Shown here: in pieces, positions 46,740 through 58,300 of the stretch | How positions within the stretch are numbered: position 1 is the stretch's first letter | How the letters are laid out: each line of letters starts with the position of its first letter | NCBI RefSeq assembly: GCF_963676685.1 | Contig: NC_092344.1 | Span: 48,320,830-48,384,829 of the forward strand | DNA from: Mytilus edulis | Lineage: Eukaryota; Mollusca; Bivalvia; Mytilida; Mytilidae | Reading direction: 5' to 3' | Length of the DNA: 64,000 nt | Program-made: the position numbers and the translations under genes | The notes under the pieces: model-generated | What the model saw: only the letters and a program-made list of their open reading frames with translations | Told to the model about the DNA's origin: nothing | Database searches by the model: none

Positions 46740-47340
46740 GATATAAAAGCAACAGTAGTATACCGCTGTTCAAACTCATAAATCCATGGACAAAAAACAA
46801 AATCGGGGTAACAAACTAAAACTAAGGGAAACGCATAAATATAAGAGGAGAACAACGACACAACACTACAATGGAACTAACACAAACAGAAACGGACCAA
46901 GCATCAGACAAAATCCCACGAGAATAACAAATATAACATCAAAACCAATACATGAATTTGGGATAGACAAGTACCGTGACACGTCTTATCGAAATGTCAA
47001 TTTACACTCAAAAATAAGAGAAAACAAACGACGCAACGTTAAATTGTAACACACACAGAAACGAACTATAATATAGCAATGGCCATATTCCTGACTTGGT
47101 ACAGGACATTTTTAAAGAAAAAAATGGTGGGTTGAACCTGGTTTTGTGGCATGCCAAACCTCGCACTGTAAGGGCAATGTTAAATATAACATAGAAATGA
47201 CAACATAATATTACAGGACTATAATACAAATAAATAGGAAAACGTATTAGACAAAGAAACACATGATTAATGAATAACAAAAAGCATCAGGTTTAAAATG
47301 TAATACGCCAAAAACGCGCCTCGTCCACACAAGATTCACC
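46740..47340 (-). repeat. Long R2 repeat copy
   Basis: The longest R2 copy, inverse of 8040-8403 and extending further (agtataccgctgttcaaact, ggggtaacaaactaaaacta, gtgacacgtcttat). The 87- and 90-codon frames across it are fortuitous. Confidence 0.65.
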
Positions 47341-47924
47341 AGTGACGCCCAGATATAAAAGATCGAAAGCGAAAAAAAGTACAAAGTTGTACGGCACTGA
47401 AGATCAAAAGTTGGAAAAGGTTGTTTCAAATACGGCTAAGTTTTTATGCTTGGGATAAGAACATCCTTATTATTTAGAACAATTAATGCTATTGCAAACA
47501 GTAAATTATATGTTATAGATATTTCATATCTTTTGGATAGTTTTGTAGTGTATCGTAAATTATACCATAGCTTTTGTTGAAACCCCCGGCAATAACCTCA
47601 CGTTAGTGAGTTTGGATGAAAAATTCCACGTTTTAATTTGTACCAGAAGCCCAAGTCATGCATTAATTAACAAGGATTTCAAAATGTCCACGATTAAAAT
47701 CGCATGTGATGTATATTCTAGATAATTTTAAAAAAAAGTTCAGCTTCATTTAAAGAAACCTATGTTCAGCTTCATTTAAAGGAACCTATCTATTTTTAAT
47801 TCTCAAACATAGTTGTTATTACTTAAGCAACCTCGTTAACAGTTTAGATTTACATCAAATCGGATGAGAATCCAGGATTTTTAAAGGGGAGGGGTCTAGC
47901 AATTCAACTTTATTTAAAAAAAAC
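47341..47924. other. Intergenic with a short direct duplication
   Basis: ttcagcttcatttaaag occurs twice in tandem at about 47738-47790. Otherwise nothing is recognised. Confidence 0.4.
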
Positions 47925-48235
47925 ACAACAAGAATGTGTCCCCAGTACACGAATGCCCCACTCGCACTATCATTTTCAATGTTCAGTTGACCGTGAAATT
48001 GGGGTAAACCCTCTAATTTGGCAGTAAAATTAAAAAGATCATATCATAGGAAATATGTATACTAAGTTTGAAGTCGATTGGACTTCAACTTCATCAAAAA
48101 CTACCTTAACCAAAAACTTTAACCTGAAGCGGGACAGACGTACGAACGAACGGACGAACGGACGGACGGACGAACGGACGCACAGACCAGAAAACATAAT
48201 GCCCCTCTACTATCGTAGGTGGGGCATAAAAAGGA
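47925..48235 (-). repeat. R5 dispersed repeat (GGAC-rich)
   Basis: Inverse of 32640-32940: acaagaatgtgtccccagta, ttgaccgtgaaattggggt, aaccaaaaactttaacctga, a ggac/gaac run at 48140-48180, then tctactatcgtaggtggggc. Confidence 0.75.
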
Positions 48236-48529
48236 CTACGCATCAACCATACATGACGCTCCTTGAAAAGGGCGTGCCTTCCACTCCCTTCTACCCCAAA
48301 AAAAATCTGCCTCGGCAATTTTAAAACCTTTTACGCAATATATTCATGTAGCTGTACAGTGGAGGCGATGGGACTACAATCTAAGTAGACATCTGAATCA
48401 CCGAAAATCAACTTATATAACAATGTATAATTTGATAATTAAATTTTAACACATTTGTACCTTTTTTTAAATTTGTTTTTGACAATTTTGTGTTCATTTA
48501 AAAATATAGGGACAACGGAGCTGGTGTAC

Positions 48530-48546
48530 GTGGGTTCGATTCCCAC
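48530..48546 (+). other. tRNA T-arm-like sequence (possible SINE scrap)
   Basis: gtgggttcgattcccac forms a perfect 5-bp T-stem with a canonical TTCGATT loop, followed by an acceptor-like cctaggca. No matching 5' acceptor or D-arm lies upstream. An A-box-like ttagcttagtggccc lies just downstream at about 48588. This is more likely a rearranged tRNA-derived SINE than a tRNA gene. Confidence 0.35.
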
Positions 48547-48559
48547 CCTAGGCATTCAT

Positions 48560-49849
48560 TTATATCGGCTGGTGCAAAGCGGGCAGTTTAGCTTAGTGGC
48601 CCCACATTGACTGTTGTTCATATGTCAATTAAAAAATTCAGGCGGCCTCGTTCAGGTCTTGCCATCTTTGTTTTTCTTTTCGAAAATCATACACAACAAA
48701 ACCATGGTATAATTGTGAAAATTATACCATAGATAGCTATGGTATAATTTTCGGTTATTGAGATTTATACTCTTGTTGCATTCCCATAGGTTACATTGTA
48801 CAGCTATAGGTTAACAAATGAATATACCAGATATACATAATGAAACTGAAGTAGTAACTCATTACATAAAACAAACACGAATACATAATGAATGACCAAC
48901 ACAGAATAGACACACCCGACTCAGTCCAGGCCTCAACGCAGTAAATTATGAAAATGACGTCACATACGATGGTGAAAAGGCATTAGGAATTATGTCACAT
49001 ACGATGGTAAAAAGGCATTAAAAATTACGTCACATTTGAATATATGAAATTTCTGAAACAGCAGAAAAATTACGTCATATATGAAAAACTATATCTCAAA
49101 AGTAAGATAGAATTAGGATTGATTAAAGATTAAAATAGAACTAAATACTGATATTGCATTTAAACACAATGCATATTGCAATACTTATTAATAGCAATTA
49201 ACTATAATATATATATGTGTGCAGTTTGTTATGAATCCAACTTCAAACGTAAATTATATGCCAGATCGAATTCTAATAAGGAGAAGACTTCATTTCACAA
49301 AGTTTCTGAATATCTGAATATCTGAATACACTAAAATTCCTTCTTGTGTAAATTTATTAGAACTAAACATTTATGAAAAATCTAGAAGACCACAATGAAC
49401 TGACTTATTTCTGACGTGTATGAAGACTTCTCTTACTACCTCCCATTAAAGAGCAGAGTTACTTTTTTATTGACTGCTTGTGTGTGTTACTGGATATTTA
49501 TGATATGTGACGTTTAACTTTATAAACTTTAAATACTGTTGAAACGTCAAATCGGCTTCTTTGTATGTCGGGTATATTTGTCTGGTGACAGATTTTATTT
49601 TTGTTATAAAGTTGCTTACTGAATCCCATAACTTACTTCAATGTATATTTGTATTATAATTCCTTTATTGATATCTCTCTTTCAATTACAAAAACAGTTT
49701 AAACTTAAAGAAGTTACAACATAGTTATACCGTCAGTTATTCAAATAAATGTAACATAATGACTCCTGGCCATGCCTACAACTAATTTTAACTTTTGATT
49801 TCCTGACGGGTATAAAAAGAAAATAAGAAGAAGAACGAACCGCAAGGAA
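48560..49849. other. Intergenic; small palindromes and CRE-like repeats
   Basis: 48703-48755 holds repeated atggtataatt/aattataccat palindromes. 48950-49070 holds a short tandem repeat (acgtcacatacgatggt...aaaaggcatta) with TGACGTCA at about 48955. No gene is supported. Confidence 0.4.
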
Positions 49850-50730
49850 AATTCAAAACGGAAAGTCCTTTATTAAATGGAAAACTAAAAAGACCGATGG
49901 AAAACTAACTTAGTACAAGGAAAACGAACTTATTACACGCATTAACTCATGTAGAAAATGGTGGATGAAACCTGGATGTATAGCTAGCTAAACCTCTCAC
50001 GTGTATGACAGTCGCATAGAATAACAGTATATAGTCAACAATTAATAAGAATAGAAATAAGAATATTTATTAAATTCAATCAATGACCTGTTTCCGAGCA
50101 TATACATGTACATGTATATATAATATTAATTATTCAGTAATTTTAAAGATATATTACATTAAATATAAATGATTAAATAACTTAACTCCAAACTAGTTAA
50201 TGTTTCAAAATAAATAAAATAGAATGCATAGAAAAACCAGAATGTGTCTCCAGTACATGGATGCCCCATCCGCACTTTCATTTTCTACGTTCAGTGGACC
50301 GTGAAAATGGGTGAAAATCTATAATTTGGCTTTAAAATTAAATATACATATACATGTATATATGATATTAATTATACAGTGATTTTAAAGATATATTACA
50401 TTAAATATAAATGATTAAATAACTGTACTCCATACTAGATAATGTTTGAAAATAAATAAAATAGTATAATTTTTGTCTCTATAATACATAGAAAAACAAG
50501 AATGTGTCCCCAGTACACGGATGCCCCATCCGCATTACCATTTTCTATGTTCAGTGGACCGTAAAAAGGAAAGGAAATTTATAATTAGGCATTAAAATTA
50601 GAAAGATCATATCATAGGGAACATGTGTACTAAGTGTCAAGTTGATAGAATTTCAACTTCATCAAAAACTACCTCGAACAAAAACGAACGGACGAAAGAA
50701 CGAACGGACGGATGGTAGAACAGACCAGAA
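49850..50730 (-). repeat. R1 copy followed by a duplicated R5 segment
   Basis: 49850-50020 is R1. Then a block of about 247 bp is tandemly duplicated: 50098-50341 and 50345-50600 share gatattacattaaatataaa, tgattaaataact, then an R5 part (gaatgtgtc.ccagtaca, ggatgccccatccgca, ttcagtggaccgt). R5 continues to about 50720 with a gaacgaacggacggatgg run. Confidence 0.65.
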
Positions 50731-52133
50731 AACATAACGATCATAAATGGGGGAAAAAACTACATCACTACTATGTATGTTTAGTTTTTGCAATGCATTT
50801 TTTCTCTTATTTCAAAACAATTAATTATAAATATTGACACTGACATATTAACGGTTGCTGGTGTCTTCTCATTCATCCAAATTTTTGAAATAAGGTATTC
50901 TCATTTAGCAAACTTTTTATTTTTGTCAATTATTGGGTTGTTTGTTTAGTAATAATAAGGTGTCTTTCTAAAATTTGATAGTAGATTTGTTCCTGTATGT
51001 TTTTATATTATTTTAAAAAATATATATAAAATAGGCATACATAAAATGTAAACTATTTAACAAATAAATTTAGTATATCTTAAATAATAAATAAAAGTTT
51101 CATAATTTATACAGAAGAAACCCACAAATCAGTAATATTTGTTCATTTTATTTGAGGTTCTGCGTTAATATACATTTATACTAGTAACATGTATATTTGG
51201 TATAACAGTTTTACTTCACAACTTGTTTCAATATCCATCATTTAGCAACTAAGTCACATCATCGGACCTAAATTTTGCCATCAAGTTCAAGCACCATATT
51301 TATTCATGTACCATATACCACCTATTGGAACTAGACACTGACAGTGACATGATTGCTTTAATTTAGCACTGCTGTACAATAAAGTCAATTTTCCATATGC
51401 AATCAACGTATATCACTACACTGATGCAGTATCCAACCGACTTAAACTAGGAGAAAGATCTACTGAACATTCCTTTAGTGTGTGCTATGGATATTTCTGT
51501 GCTATGTTTTTTAACCCTTGTGCTTTGCTTCTGTTTATATATATATATATATAAAAAAAAATTATTAGGATTATATATTATGTGAATTTTGTTCTGTTCA
51601 GTCTTTGTGTAGTCAAACGTATTCAACTTATATTTTGTCTTATTTGAATCACTTGGTCAGAAGAGCAGAAAAAAAATGAACGAAGAGGATCTATTACACA
51701 AAAAAGCTCCATCTCATTGACAAATCTCTTCATGAATAAAAGTGCAACTGATATTTTTCTATCCAATTCACATTTTAATTAACGATTGAAAAACTTAAAA
51801 TATGTTTAAATGATTTACATTACATTAACTAAATGTCAGTTGCACATTTTACATGCTATGCTAAATAATACTACAGAAAATTTAATCCAGATATAATTTT
51901 CAGTTTTATTTTCACCTGTCATTCAACACAAACTCTAATTGAAAAACCCTTTGTTCTTGATTACCTTTGATCTCATCTATCCAACTTTTTTTTACCTGTA
52001 TTGCCTATAATTTTAAAAAGTTGGACAAATGAGAATGAACCCATATCAACATACAGAAACTGACATATTAACATATTCAGACTCACATGACTTCCGCCAA
52101 ATAAATTGTTCGTACTTTGAATTCGCCGTTTCA
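50731..52133. other. Intergenic, nothing recognised
   Basis: AT-rich, including a TA run at 51537-51553. No ORF with family features and no clear element. Confidence 0.4.
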
Positions 52134-52297
52134 GAATCTAATGCATACTGGGTAAATTTTCAAAAGCGTACACCAAAGCGTTTTGATTGGTTTAAAACGT
52201 TATAAACAATGGAAATTCAACCAATGACGTAACGTTATTTTCACTTTGGGGTACGAACAATGAAATTACCCATGATGCTTTAGATTCTGAAACGGCC
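52134..52297. mobile_element. Short TIR element (MITE), about 164 bp
   Basis: gccgtttcagaatctaatgc at the left is mirrored by gc.ttagattctgaaacggc at the right; pairing continues into the ctgggtaa/ttaccca blocks, about 38 bp in all. AATT occurs just outside both ends, a possible 4-bp target duplication. Non-coding. Confidence 0.75.
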
Positions 52298-52479
52298 AAT
52301 TATTAGGGAAGTTTTTTACATTGTGTGCTTGACACATTAAAAATAATATCTCGCTCTGTTTCATCTGCAGTGTATTCTTTTAAATAAAAACTCGTCTTCA
52401 ACCTGCATATTTTTTATCAATCTTTTATCTGTATCAATCTTTTTATACCTACCTTTCTCAAAACATTAACGGTACCAAT

Positions 52480-52610
52480 TTCCTGCACCAGATGCGCATT
52501 TCGACAATACATGTCTCTTCAGTGGTGCTCCTGGCCAAAATATTTTAAATCCAAAGCTTATATAAAAGATGAAGAGCTATAATCTAACTGATGAGTACTG
52601 ATTTTAAATT
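52480..52610 (-). repeat. HB-family repeat (minus strand)
   Basis: On the minus strand it reads caccactgaagagacat, then tgtcgaaatgcgcatctgg and tgcaggaaattggtaccgt. The layout matches 46070-46210. The predicted stem GACA/TGTC replaces the GTC/GAC stem of the H family. Confidence 0.55.
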
Positions 52611-53231
52611 GAGTTAATCTTTTTCGATACTGGAATTTATTAATTTGAATTTAATATGCTTCCTTTTTGAAGATGTTTTTAAATTTAAAATTTTTCTGTT
52701 TTTAACATTTGCATTTTCGTCTATAGTATTCTTAAATTCTCGCAATCAAACTTACGAAATGTTTTCTTAATATTAAAGGGGTAATGTTTGACATTTTGAA
52801 AAAATAAATGTGATCAAAACAACTAGACTTAACAGGTAAAATGTCGCAAAATGGGTTACAAAACTCAACATTCATAATAGATCTATGTATGATCTGGAAG
52901 TCGTTCTGATTCATTAACTTAATGGGATTAATAGAAAACAACAGATTTCACATTTTCCATAAGGTGAAATCAGTTTAAATGATATTTTTGTAAATCTTCT
53001 ACACGCACCTGCGCAAAGAAAACTTAATTTTGAAGATATGAATAATAGTGTGAAATGCTAACATTGCTGTAATTGGAGAATTCATTTAAGTAGTTGAATT
53101 GTAAATACAGTATTTAAATCACATTTCTTTTTTTCCCTCACAATAGCACAGGGACATTCAGACGATTAACACTCAAAATACATCAAATTTACTTTTTTTG
53201 TCGAATTTTAACCAGGATTTGATCAGTAGAA
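52611..53231. other. 5' flank of channel gene B2
   Basis: No gene or repeat recognised. The 69-codon minus frame at 52732-52941 has no family features. The immediate leader before 53232 is AT-rich, without a visible splice acceptor. Confidence 0.4.
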
Positions 53232-54563
53232 ATGTTTTCGAACTTATGCTCTATCATTTTAACATTGATATGTCTTTTACTTGTCAATGCTGAGGAAGAC
53301 ACTGCAGATAAACAAAAAGACAGCAAATATAAACCTTTACGGGAACTATATCAGCAAGTAACCACGGGACGAAACATTGAAATCATACCTATTAATATAG
53401 TGGGGGAACAAGTCATCATTTATTTTTTTTTCCACCTTACTTATATTCAGGAATATGATGAAGTTGCCGGTAAACTAAGTTTAAACGGATATTTTGGAAT
53501 TCAGTGGATTGATAAAACTGTATCATGGGATCCTGCAGAATATGGAGTGTCTTCGATTACGTTTAATGATGAACTCTTTTGGAAACCAACATTTTCGATG
53601 TCAAATCCTTACGGAGCATTGAAAATATTATATAAAGATGACTCTGTTAAGAGAGCGCACAGTACTGGTCAAATGGACTGGTTTCCTAGCGGTTCTTTTG
53701 ATATTACATGTCAGGCTGACGTTTCTGATTATCCATTTGATACACAAACATGTACTTTAGCCTTTGTTTTATCAGGATACAGCGATAAAGAGGTAATTTT
53801 ATGGCCAACAGCTTTTATGACGGATTGGTATGTTCCACATAAAACATGGGATCTAGTTGAAGCGAACATGACCAGAACTGCCTTTCCACAAGTAGCCAAT
53901 TTTCATATGAAACTTAGAAGAAAACCTTTGTTCTTCGTTTTCAACCTTATACTACCAATAGTCCTGATGTGTCTTCTCAACCCCTTTGTCTTCTTTCTAC
54001 CAGCAGATTCAGGTGAACGTGTTGGATTTTCTATAACAGTATTATTGGCTATTGCTGTATTTCTTACAATTTCCGCCTCTAGTCTTCCAGCAATATCAGA
54101 ACCGCGGTTACCGCTGATATCAATTCTTCTCTTTGCTGACGTAGCGTTTAGCGGTATTATCGTAATATTTGTAATTATAAGCCTCAGATTCTATCTACGA
54201 AGCGAAAATATTCCTGTGTCATATTTGTGGGGAGAATTTGTGAAGATTTGTCGTATATTGAAATGCGGTTGCCGTTGCACTAAACGGGAGCGTGATAACG
54301 ATAAAGTAAAGGAGTACAAATACAAAAATGGAGAAAATGACAATTTCAGTATCAGCAAAATCAAACTGTACAGTTCGGGAAACCAGTATCGAGGAACGGA
54401 CAGTATCGAAATCAACTCTATTTTGTCTAAAGACGAAATTACCTGGAAGAACGTTGGAGAGGAACTCGACTTTGTTTTTGGAACAATAAGTGCCCTTTAT
54501 ATGGTAACGGCACATGTATTATATATTCTAGACGCTGTAATAGATCTGTCTATCTTTACTTAG
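53232..54563 (+). CDS. Cys-loop ligand-gated channel subunit, nAChR-like (B2)
   Basis: A 443-residue paralogue of B1 with the same layout: signal peptide 1-20, the extracellular domain with Cys-loop C160-x13-C174 (YPFD), M1 at about 233-256, M2 262-284 (DSGER, Leu 9'), M3 296-317, a cytoplasmic loop of about 95 residues, and M4 near 414-436. The post-M3 cysteine cluster is present but weaker (KCGCRCTKR). The loop is rich in Lys/Glu/Asp and differs most from B1. By eye the extracellular and M1-M3 parts are strongly conserved. The vicinal C-loop cysteines and loop-B Trp are absent, as in B1, so the ligand is uncertain. Single-exon and intact. No AATAAA is seen close to the stop. It is 25 kb from B1, with two related pseudogenes between them, consistent with tandem duplication and decay. 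Confidence 0.88.
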   Translation: MFSNLCSIILTLICLLLVNAEEDTADKQKDSKYKPLRELYQQVTTGRNIEIIPINIVGEQVIIYFFFHLTYIQEYDEVAGKLSLNGYFGIQWIDKTVSWDPAEYGVSSITFNDELFWKPTFSMSNPYGALKILYKDDSVKRAHSTGQMDWFPSGSFDITCQADVSDYPFDTQTCTLAFVLSGYSDKEVILWPTAFMTDWYVPHKTWDLVEANMTRTAFPQVANFHMKLRRKPLFFVFNLILPIVLMCLLNPFVFFLPADSGERVGFSITVLLAIAVFLTISASSLPAISEPRLPLISILLFADVAFSGIIVIFVIISLRFYLRSENIPVSYLWGEFVKICRILKCGCRCTKRERDNDKVKEYKYKNGENDNFSISKIKLYSSGNQYRGTDSIEINSILSKDEITWKNVGEELDFVFGTISALYMVTAHVLYILDAVIDLSIFT

Positions 54564-54987
54564 TGTGATCTTATTCTGAGAAAAGTTTTCACGCGCTTTC
54601 AACTTTCGGCTTATGTCAAACACTACAAAGTTAACGTTTTTGTGCATGTATGTTCTGGTTTTTTTTCTTGTCAGTATAGTGCTAGTTTCTCAAGATATTT
54701 TATCTATTCCTTGATTTGCAAGTCTTTTGAGGTATAAACTAACATTATTTCCTTGATTGAAAGTAACTCAAAACTAATATCCTCGCCATTAATATATTAT
54801 GGGAACTTTCGCTTTGAAATACGATGAAATATTGCTCTCGGTAATCTAAAGTATGTTTATATGATTTTGTACCATTGTGTTCTAACATTCGCATTTTATT
54901 GTCTGTTATAGTGTTTTGTTGTTTATTTTTGTTTTAGCATTTTTCATGGTGAAATTTAATTTTACGTTTTTCTTTATGTGTTCAATA
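54564..54987. other. 3' flank of channel gene B2
   Basis: AT-rich, nothing recognised. Confidence 0.4.
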
Positions 54988-55203
54988 TTAAGGAGGTAGA
55001 CCTAGGTTAAGGGAAATAACTCTTAAAATCATCTGTATGTTTTTGTCAACCATTTTCAAAAGTATATTCTAAGCTTCTAGGTTACATAGATTATTTTCAA
55101 TCTGTTTCAGGTAAATGCTTAAAATACATTGATGAACTTAACTTTTACAAACGCTTAACTGATTTAAAGAGTTATCTCCCTGAACCAAGGTCTACCCCCT
55201 TAA
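54988..55203. mobile_element. MITE with TTAA target duplication (piggyBac-like)
   Basis: TTAA flanks both ends (54988-54991 and 55200-55203). Inside, ggaggtagacctaggttaag pairs with its near inverse, ending in ggtctaccccc. Inverted repeats run about 38 bp, including the ataactctt..aaa block. The internal 208 bp is non-coding. TTAA duplication is the hallmark of piggyBac-type elements (known); membership is inferred. Confidence 0.8.
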
Positions 55204-55710
55204 ACGGGGAATGGTAAAATGGTTGCCCCCACCATACTTCCATGTACCTGTCTAGAGTCAGGAACCTCATCGTTTAAGGTATTTATAAAAATGATAATAC
55301 GTTCCTGTACCTGTCCAAAGTCTGGAACCCTGTTATTGGTGTATATGAAAATAAGGAGATGTGATATGATTGTCATTGAATATTGATATCATAAAAAACG
55401 ATGTTATCTTTAATTGCACATTATATGGGTAAGATTGAGAGAATAACTTGAACTAATGAGATTAGGAGGATACAAAAAGAGAAACATTCGAATAAAATAA
55501 TACTCGCTGTTTTATGTACAATTTTGTCAAACGCAATTTCAAATAATCTCAACGGTTACTTTAACTTCTACTCTATAATTAATTTAAATCGTAATGACAA
55601 ATGATAAAAACGCGATTTTGAGCTGATAAATATCATTGATTACTTTTATGTTCTCTAGTGTTTTTTTTTGTATAATATTTGTATTGTAAATGAATTGTAT
55701 TGTTTCCTCA
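55204..55710. other. Intergenic with repeat scraps
   Basis: Two short related pieces near 55230-55340 (cctgt.....agtcaggaac-type) are decayed dispersed repeat. No gene. Confidence 0.4.
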
Positions 55711-56350
55711 TAAAATTGAGAAAGGAAATGGTGAATATGTCAAAGCGACAACCACCCGACCATAGAGCAAACAACAGCCGAAGGCAACCAATGGGTCTTC
55801 AATGTAGCGAGAATTCCCGCACCCGTAGTTGTCCTTCAGCTGGCCCCTAAAATATGCATAATAGTACAGTGATAATGGACGTCATACTAAACTCCGAATT
55901 ATACACAAGAAACTAAAATTTAAAATCATACAAGACTAACAAAGGCCAGAGGCTCCTGACTTGGGACAGGCGCAAAATTGCGGCGGGGTTAAACATGTTT
56001 ATGAGATCTCAACCCTCCCCCTATACCTCTAGCCAATGTAGAAAAGTAAAAGAATAACAATACGCACATTAAAATTCAGTTCAAGAGAAGTCCGAGTCTG
56101 ATGTCAAAAGATGTAACAAAAGAAAATAAATAAAATGACAATAATACATAAATAACAACAGACTACTAGCAGTTAACTGACATGCCAGCTCCAGACCTCA
56201 ATTAAACTGATTGAAAGATTATGTCTTCATCATATGAATATCAGGTACAATCCCTCCCGTTAGGGGTTTAGTATCATACTATCATAAAATATATGAGAAG
56301 AACATAACCCGTGTCATGCCAACAACTGTTTTATTTAGAAATAAATGTGT
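55711..56350 (-). mobile_element. 3' non-coding region of the Penelope-like element (copy A)
   Basis: On the minus strand it directly follows the RT stop at 56351-56353. It is near-identical in order to 31229-31863 and 45369-45941, ending at the same ttctcaatttta boundary. This defines the 3' end of the element. Confidence 0.85.
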
Positions 56351-57253
56351 TTAGTTCCGATGCAAAGACCCTATCAGTGAATCAATGTTAAATCCAAAAT
56401 ATGCAATCTTTAATGACCTGACAACAGTATCGTAACTATATCCCCTTTTAATAAGTCTATTTAAAGGTTTTGTTAGTTTCTGAGGAGAATACTGACATTT
56501 TTGTGCTTTATAAAGAATATTTCCATAAAATTTTGGATGTGAAATACCTGAACGTATAAGATGTCTGCATGTTGAGTTATATTTACGAATTATTTCCTTA
56601 TACCGGTGATAAAATTTAGTAAATGTTTTGACCAGTTTGTGATATCGAAAACCCTGGTGTAATAATTTTTCAGTAATACATAAATTTCTCTCGCTAAAAT
56701 CTAATACATTGTTACATACACGAGCGAATCGTACAAGTTGAGATATATAAACACCATAAGATGGTGACAAGGGAACGTCACCATCTAAAAATGGATAATT
56801 AACAATAGGAAATGAAAAATCATCTCTTTTATCATAAATTTTTGTATTAAGCTTCCCGTTTATGATATAGATATCAAGATCGAGGAAAGGGCAGTGGTCA
56901 TTGTTATCATTAGCTTTATTTAAAGTAAGTTCTACAGGATAAATTTCTTTAGTATACATACTGAAGTCGTCATTATTTAGAGCCAATATATCATCCAAAT
57001 ATCTAAAAGTATTGTTAAATTTTTGTATCAAATGTTGTTTTGATGGGTCTTTGCTAATTTTAGTCATAAATTGTAACTCATAACAATACAAAAACAGGTC
57101 CGCAATAAGTGGTGCACAGTTAGTCCCCATTGGAATTCCAATAACTTGACGATATACGGAATCTCCAAAGCGAACAAAAATGTTATCAAGTAAAAATTCA
57201 AGTGCATAAATAGTATCAAAGCATGTCCAATTGACATAGTTCTTTTGTTTCAA
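56351..57253 (-). CDS. 5'-truncated reverse transcriptase of a Penelope-like element
   Basis: A 300-residue open frame. It starts near the palm subdomain and contains RT motif B (IGIPMGTNCAPLIADLFLY, residues about 39-57), the catalytic motif FRYLDD at about 83-88, and a following PFLDLDIYI block. The C-terminal part has a Lys/Arg-rich thumb-like region ending LIGSLHRN. Motif A and the fingers are missing, so the first Met is internal to the original protein and the copy is 5'-truncated. No GIY-YIG endonuclease is seen. This RT type with GTNCAPL and YLDD is found in many invertebrate genomes and looks Penelope-like, but the exact clade needs a tree. It is still open for 300 codons, so probably a young copy, but not functional alone. 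Confidence 0.75.
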   Translation of the reverse strand: MKQKNYVNWTCFDTIYALEFLLDNIFVRFGDSVYRQVIGIPMGTNCAPLIADLFLYCYELQFMTKISKDPSKQHLIQKFNNTFRYLDDILALNNDDFSMYTKEIYPVELTLNKANDNNDHCPFLDLDIYIINGKLNTKIYDKRDDFSFPIVNYPFLDGDVPLSPSYGVYISQLVRFARVCNNVLDFSERNLCITEKLLHQGFRYHKLVKTFTKFYHRYKEIIRKYNSTCRHLIRSGISHPKFYGNILYKAQKCQYSPQKLTKPLNRLIKRGYSYDTVVRSLKIAYFGFNIDSLIGSLHRN

Positions 57254-58300
57254 TATGCTTTTTATTCAATAAAAGTCTGAAATAATTTGAACTTAATTGT
57301 GTGTTGATTTTTTCTCAATACAATCAATATAAATTTCCGATTACTATGAAATGTAATTTGAAAATGTTTGATTTTACAAACAGATTCAGATGATTTTATT
57401 TCAATTCAAACCAGATTCCGGTTTAAATAAATACAATGCATTACATTAATGATAGACGAGTACGTATTCCCTCAATAATATTAATGGTTTACATATAATC
57501 ATATTGGCTCGGTTGTTTAGAATCTAGAATGGTAAATAACGCCTATTTCTTTTAATCAGGAATATTTTGCTCTTATTTCGAGCACGTAGCATTTAGAAAT
57601 TAGAACAAAGACAGTTTGGTCAGATTTGAAATAAAATGTCGTTTCGTATGACATGCATTTGTTGCAGACTGTTAATCATGTGTCCAATAGCACGTGATAA
57701 CAAGTCTGGATGGAGGTATGTGGTAGGACGTAAAATAAGACGGACACCGTCATATCCTAAGGATCCCTAAGGTTAAACAAAACGAAGAAAAACAAACCAT
57801 ACTACAAACCAGTGGCTAGTTGATCTTGTCCAATTAACTATTTTTGTATATCATATTGTCCACAGTGCTTCTGATATATTTGCCGCTGAAATATAACTGA
57901 ATCAAAATCGAAAGTATTTATGAAAGCTGTAAGATTAAATTCCTTCTACTACTCGTTTAAAATTAGAATGAAATACTTTCGCTAAACATTATTTAAATAC
58001 CTATCATTCAATCCTCCACGCTTCACTGCATACATCACGAATCAATTCATTCTATTGGAAATATAGTTCGATCTGCGATTTTGTTACTTGTTTTTCTGCT
58101 TTGTCGAGCTGCTGAGTTAAGCACTTTTCAATTGATGTTTGTAGTTTGTTCTGTTACACCACTCTCCCAGGTTCAAGAGAGGATTCGGCGCCTGCAAACA
58201 TATATTGGTGTGTCTGTGACAAGTCCAGAACATTTAGATCAGTGGTTGTCGTCGGTTTTTGACAGTCATAATACATTTTTGGAAATTAGTTTTCTATAAA
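57254..58300. other. Intergenic, nothing firmly recognised
   Basis: AT-rich. The 72-codon frame at 58081-58299 overlaps repeat-like sequence and has no domain. Confidence 0.4.

Noticed and set aside
46786-47049. 87-codon basic frame
   Set aside because: Lies wholly in an R2 repeat copy; other copies do not preserve the frame.
48530-48570. tRNA gene
   Set aside because: Only the T-arm and a 3' acceptor-like piece are present; there is no matching 5' acceptor, D-arm or anticodon arm upstream.
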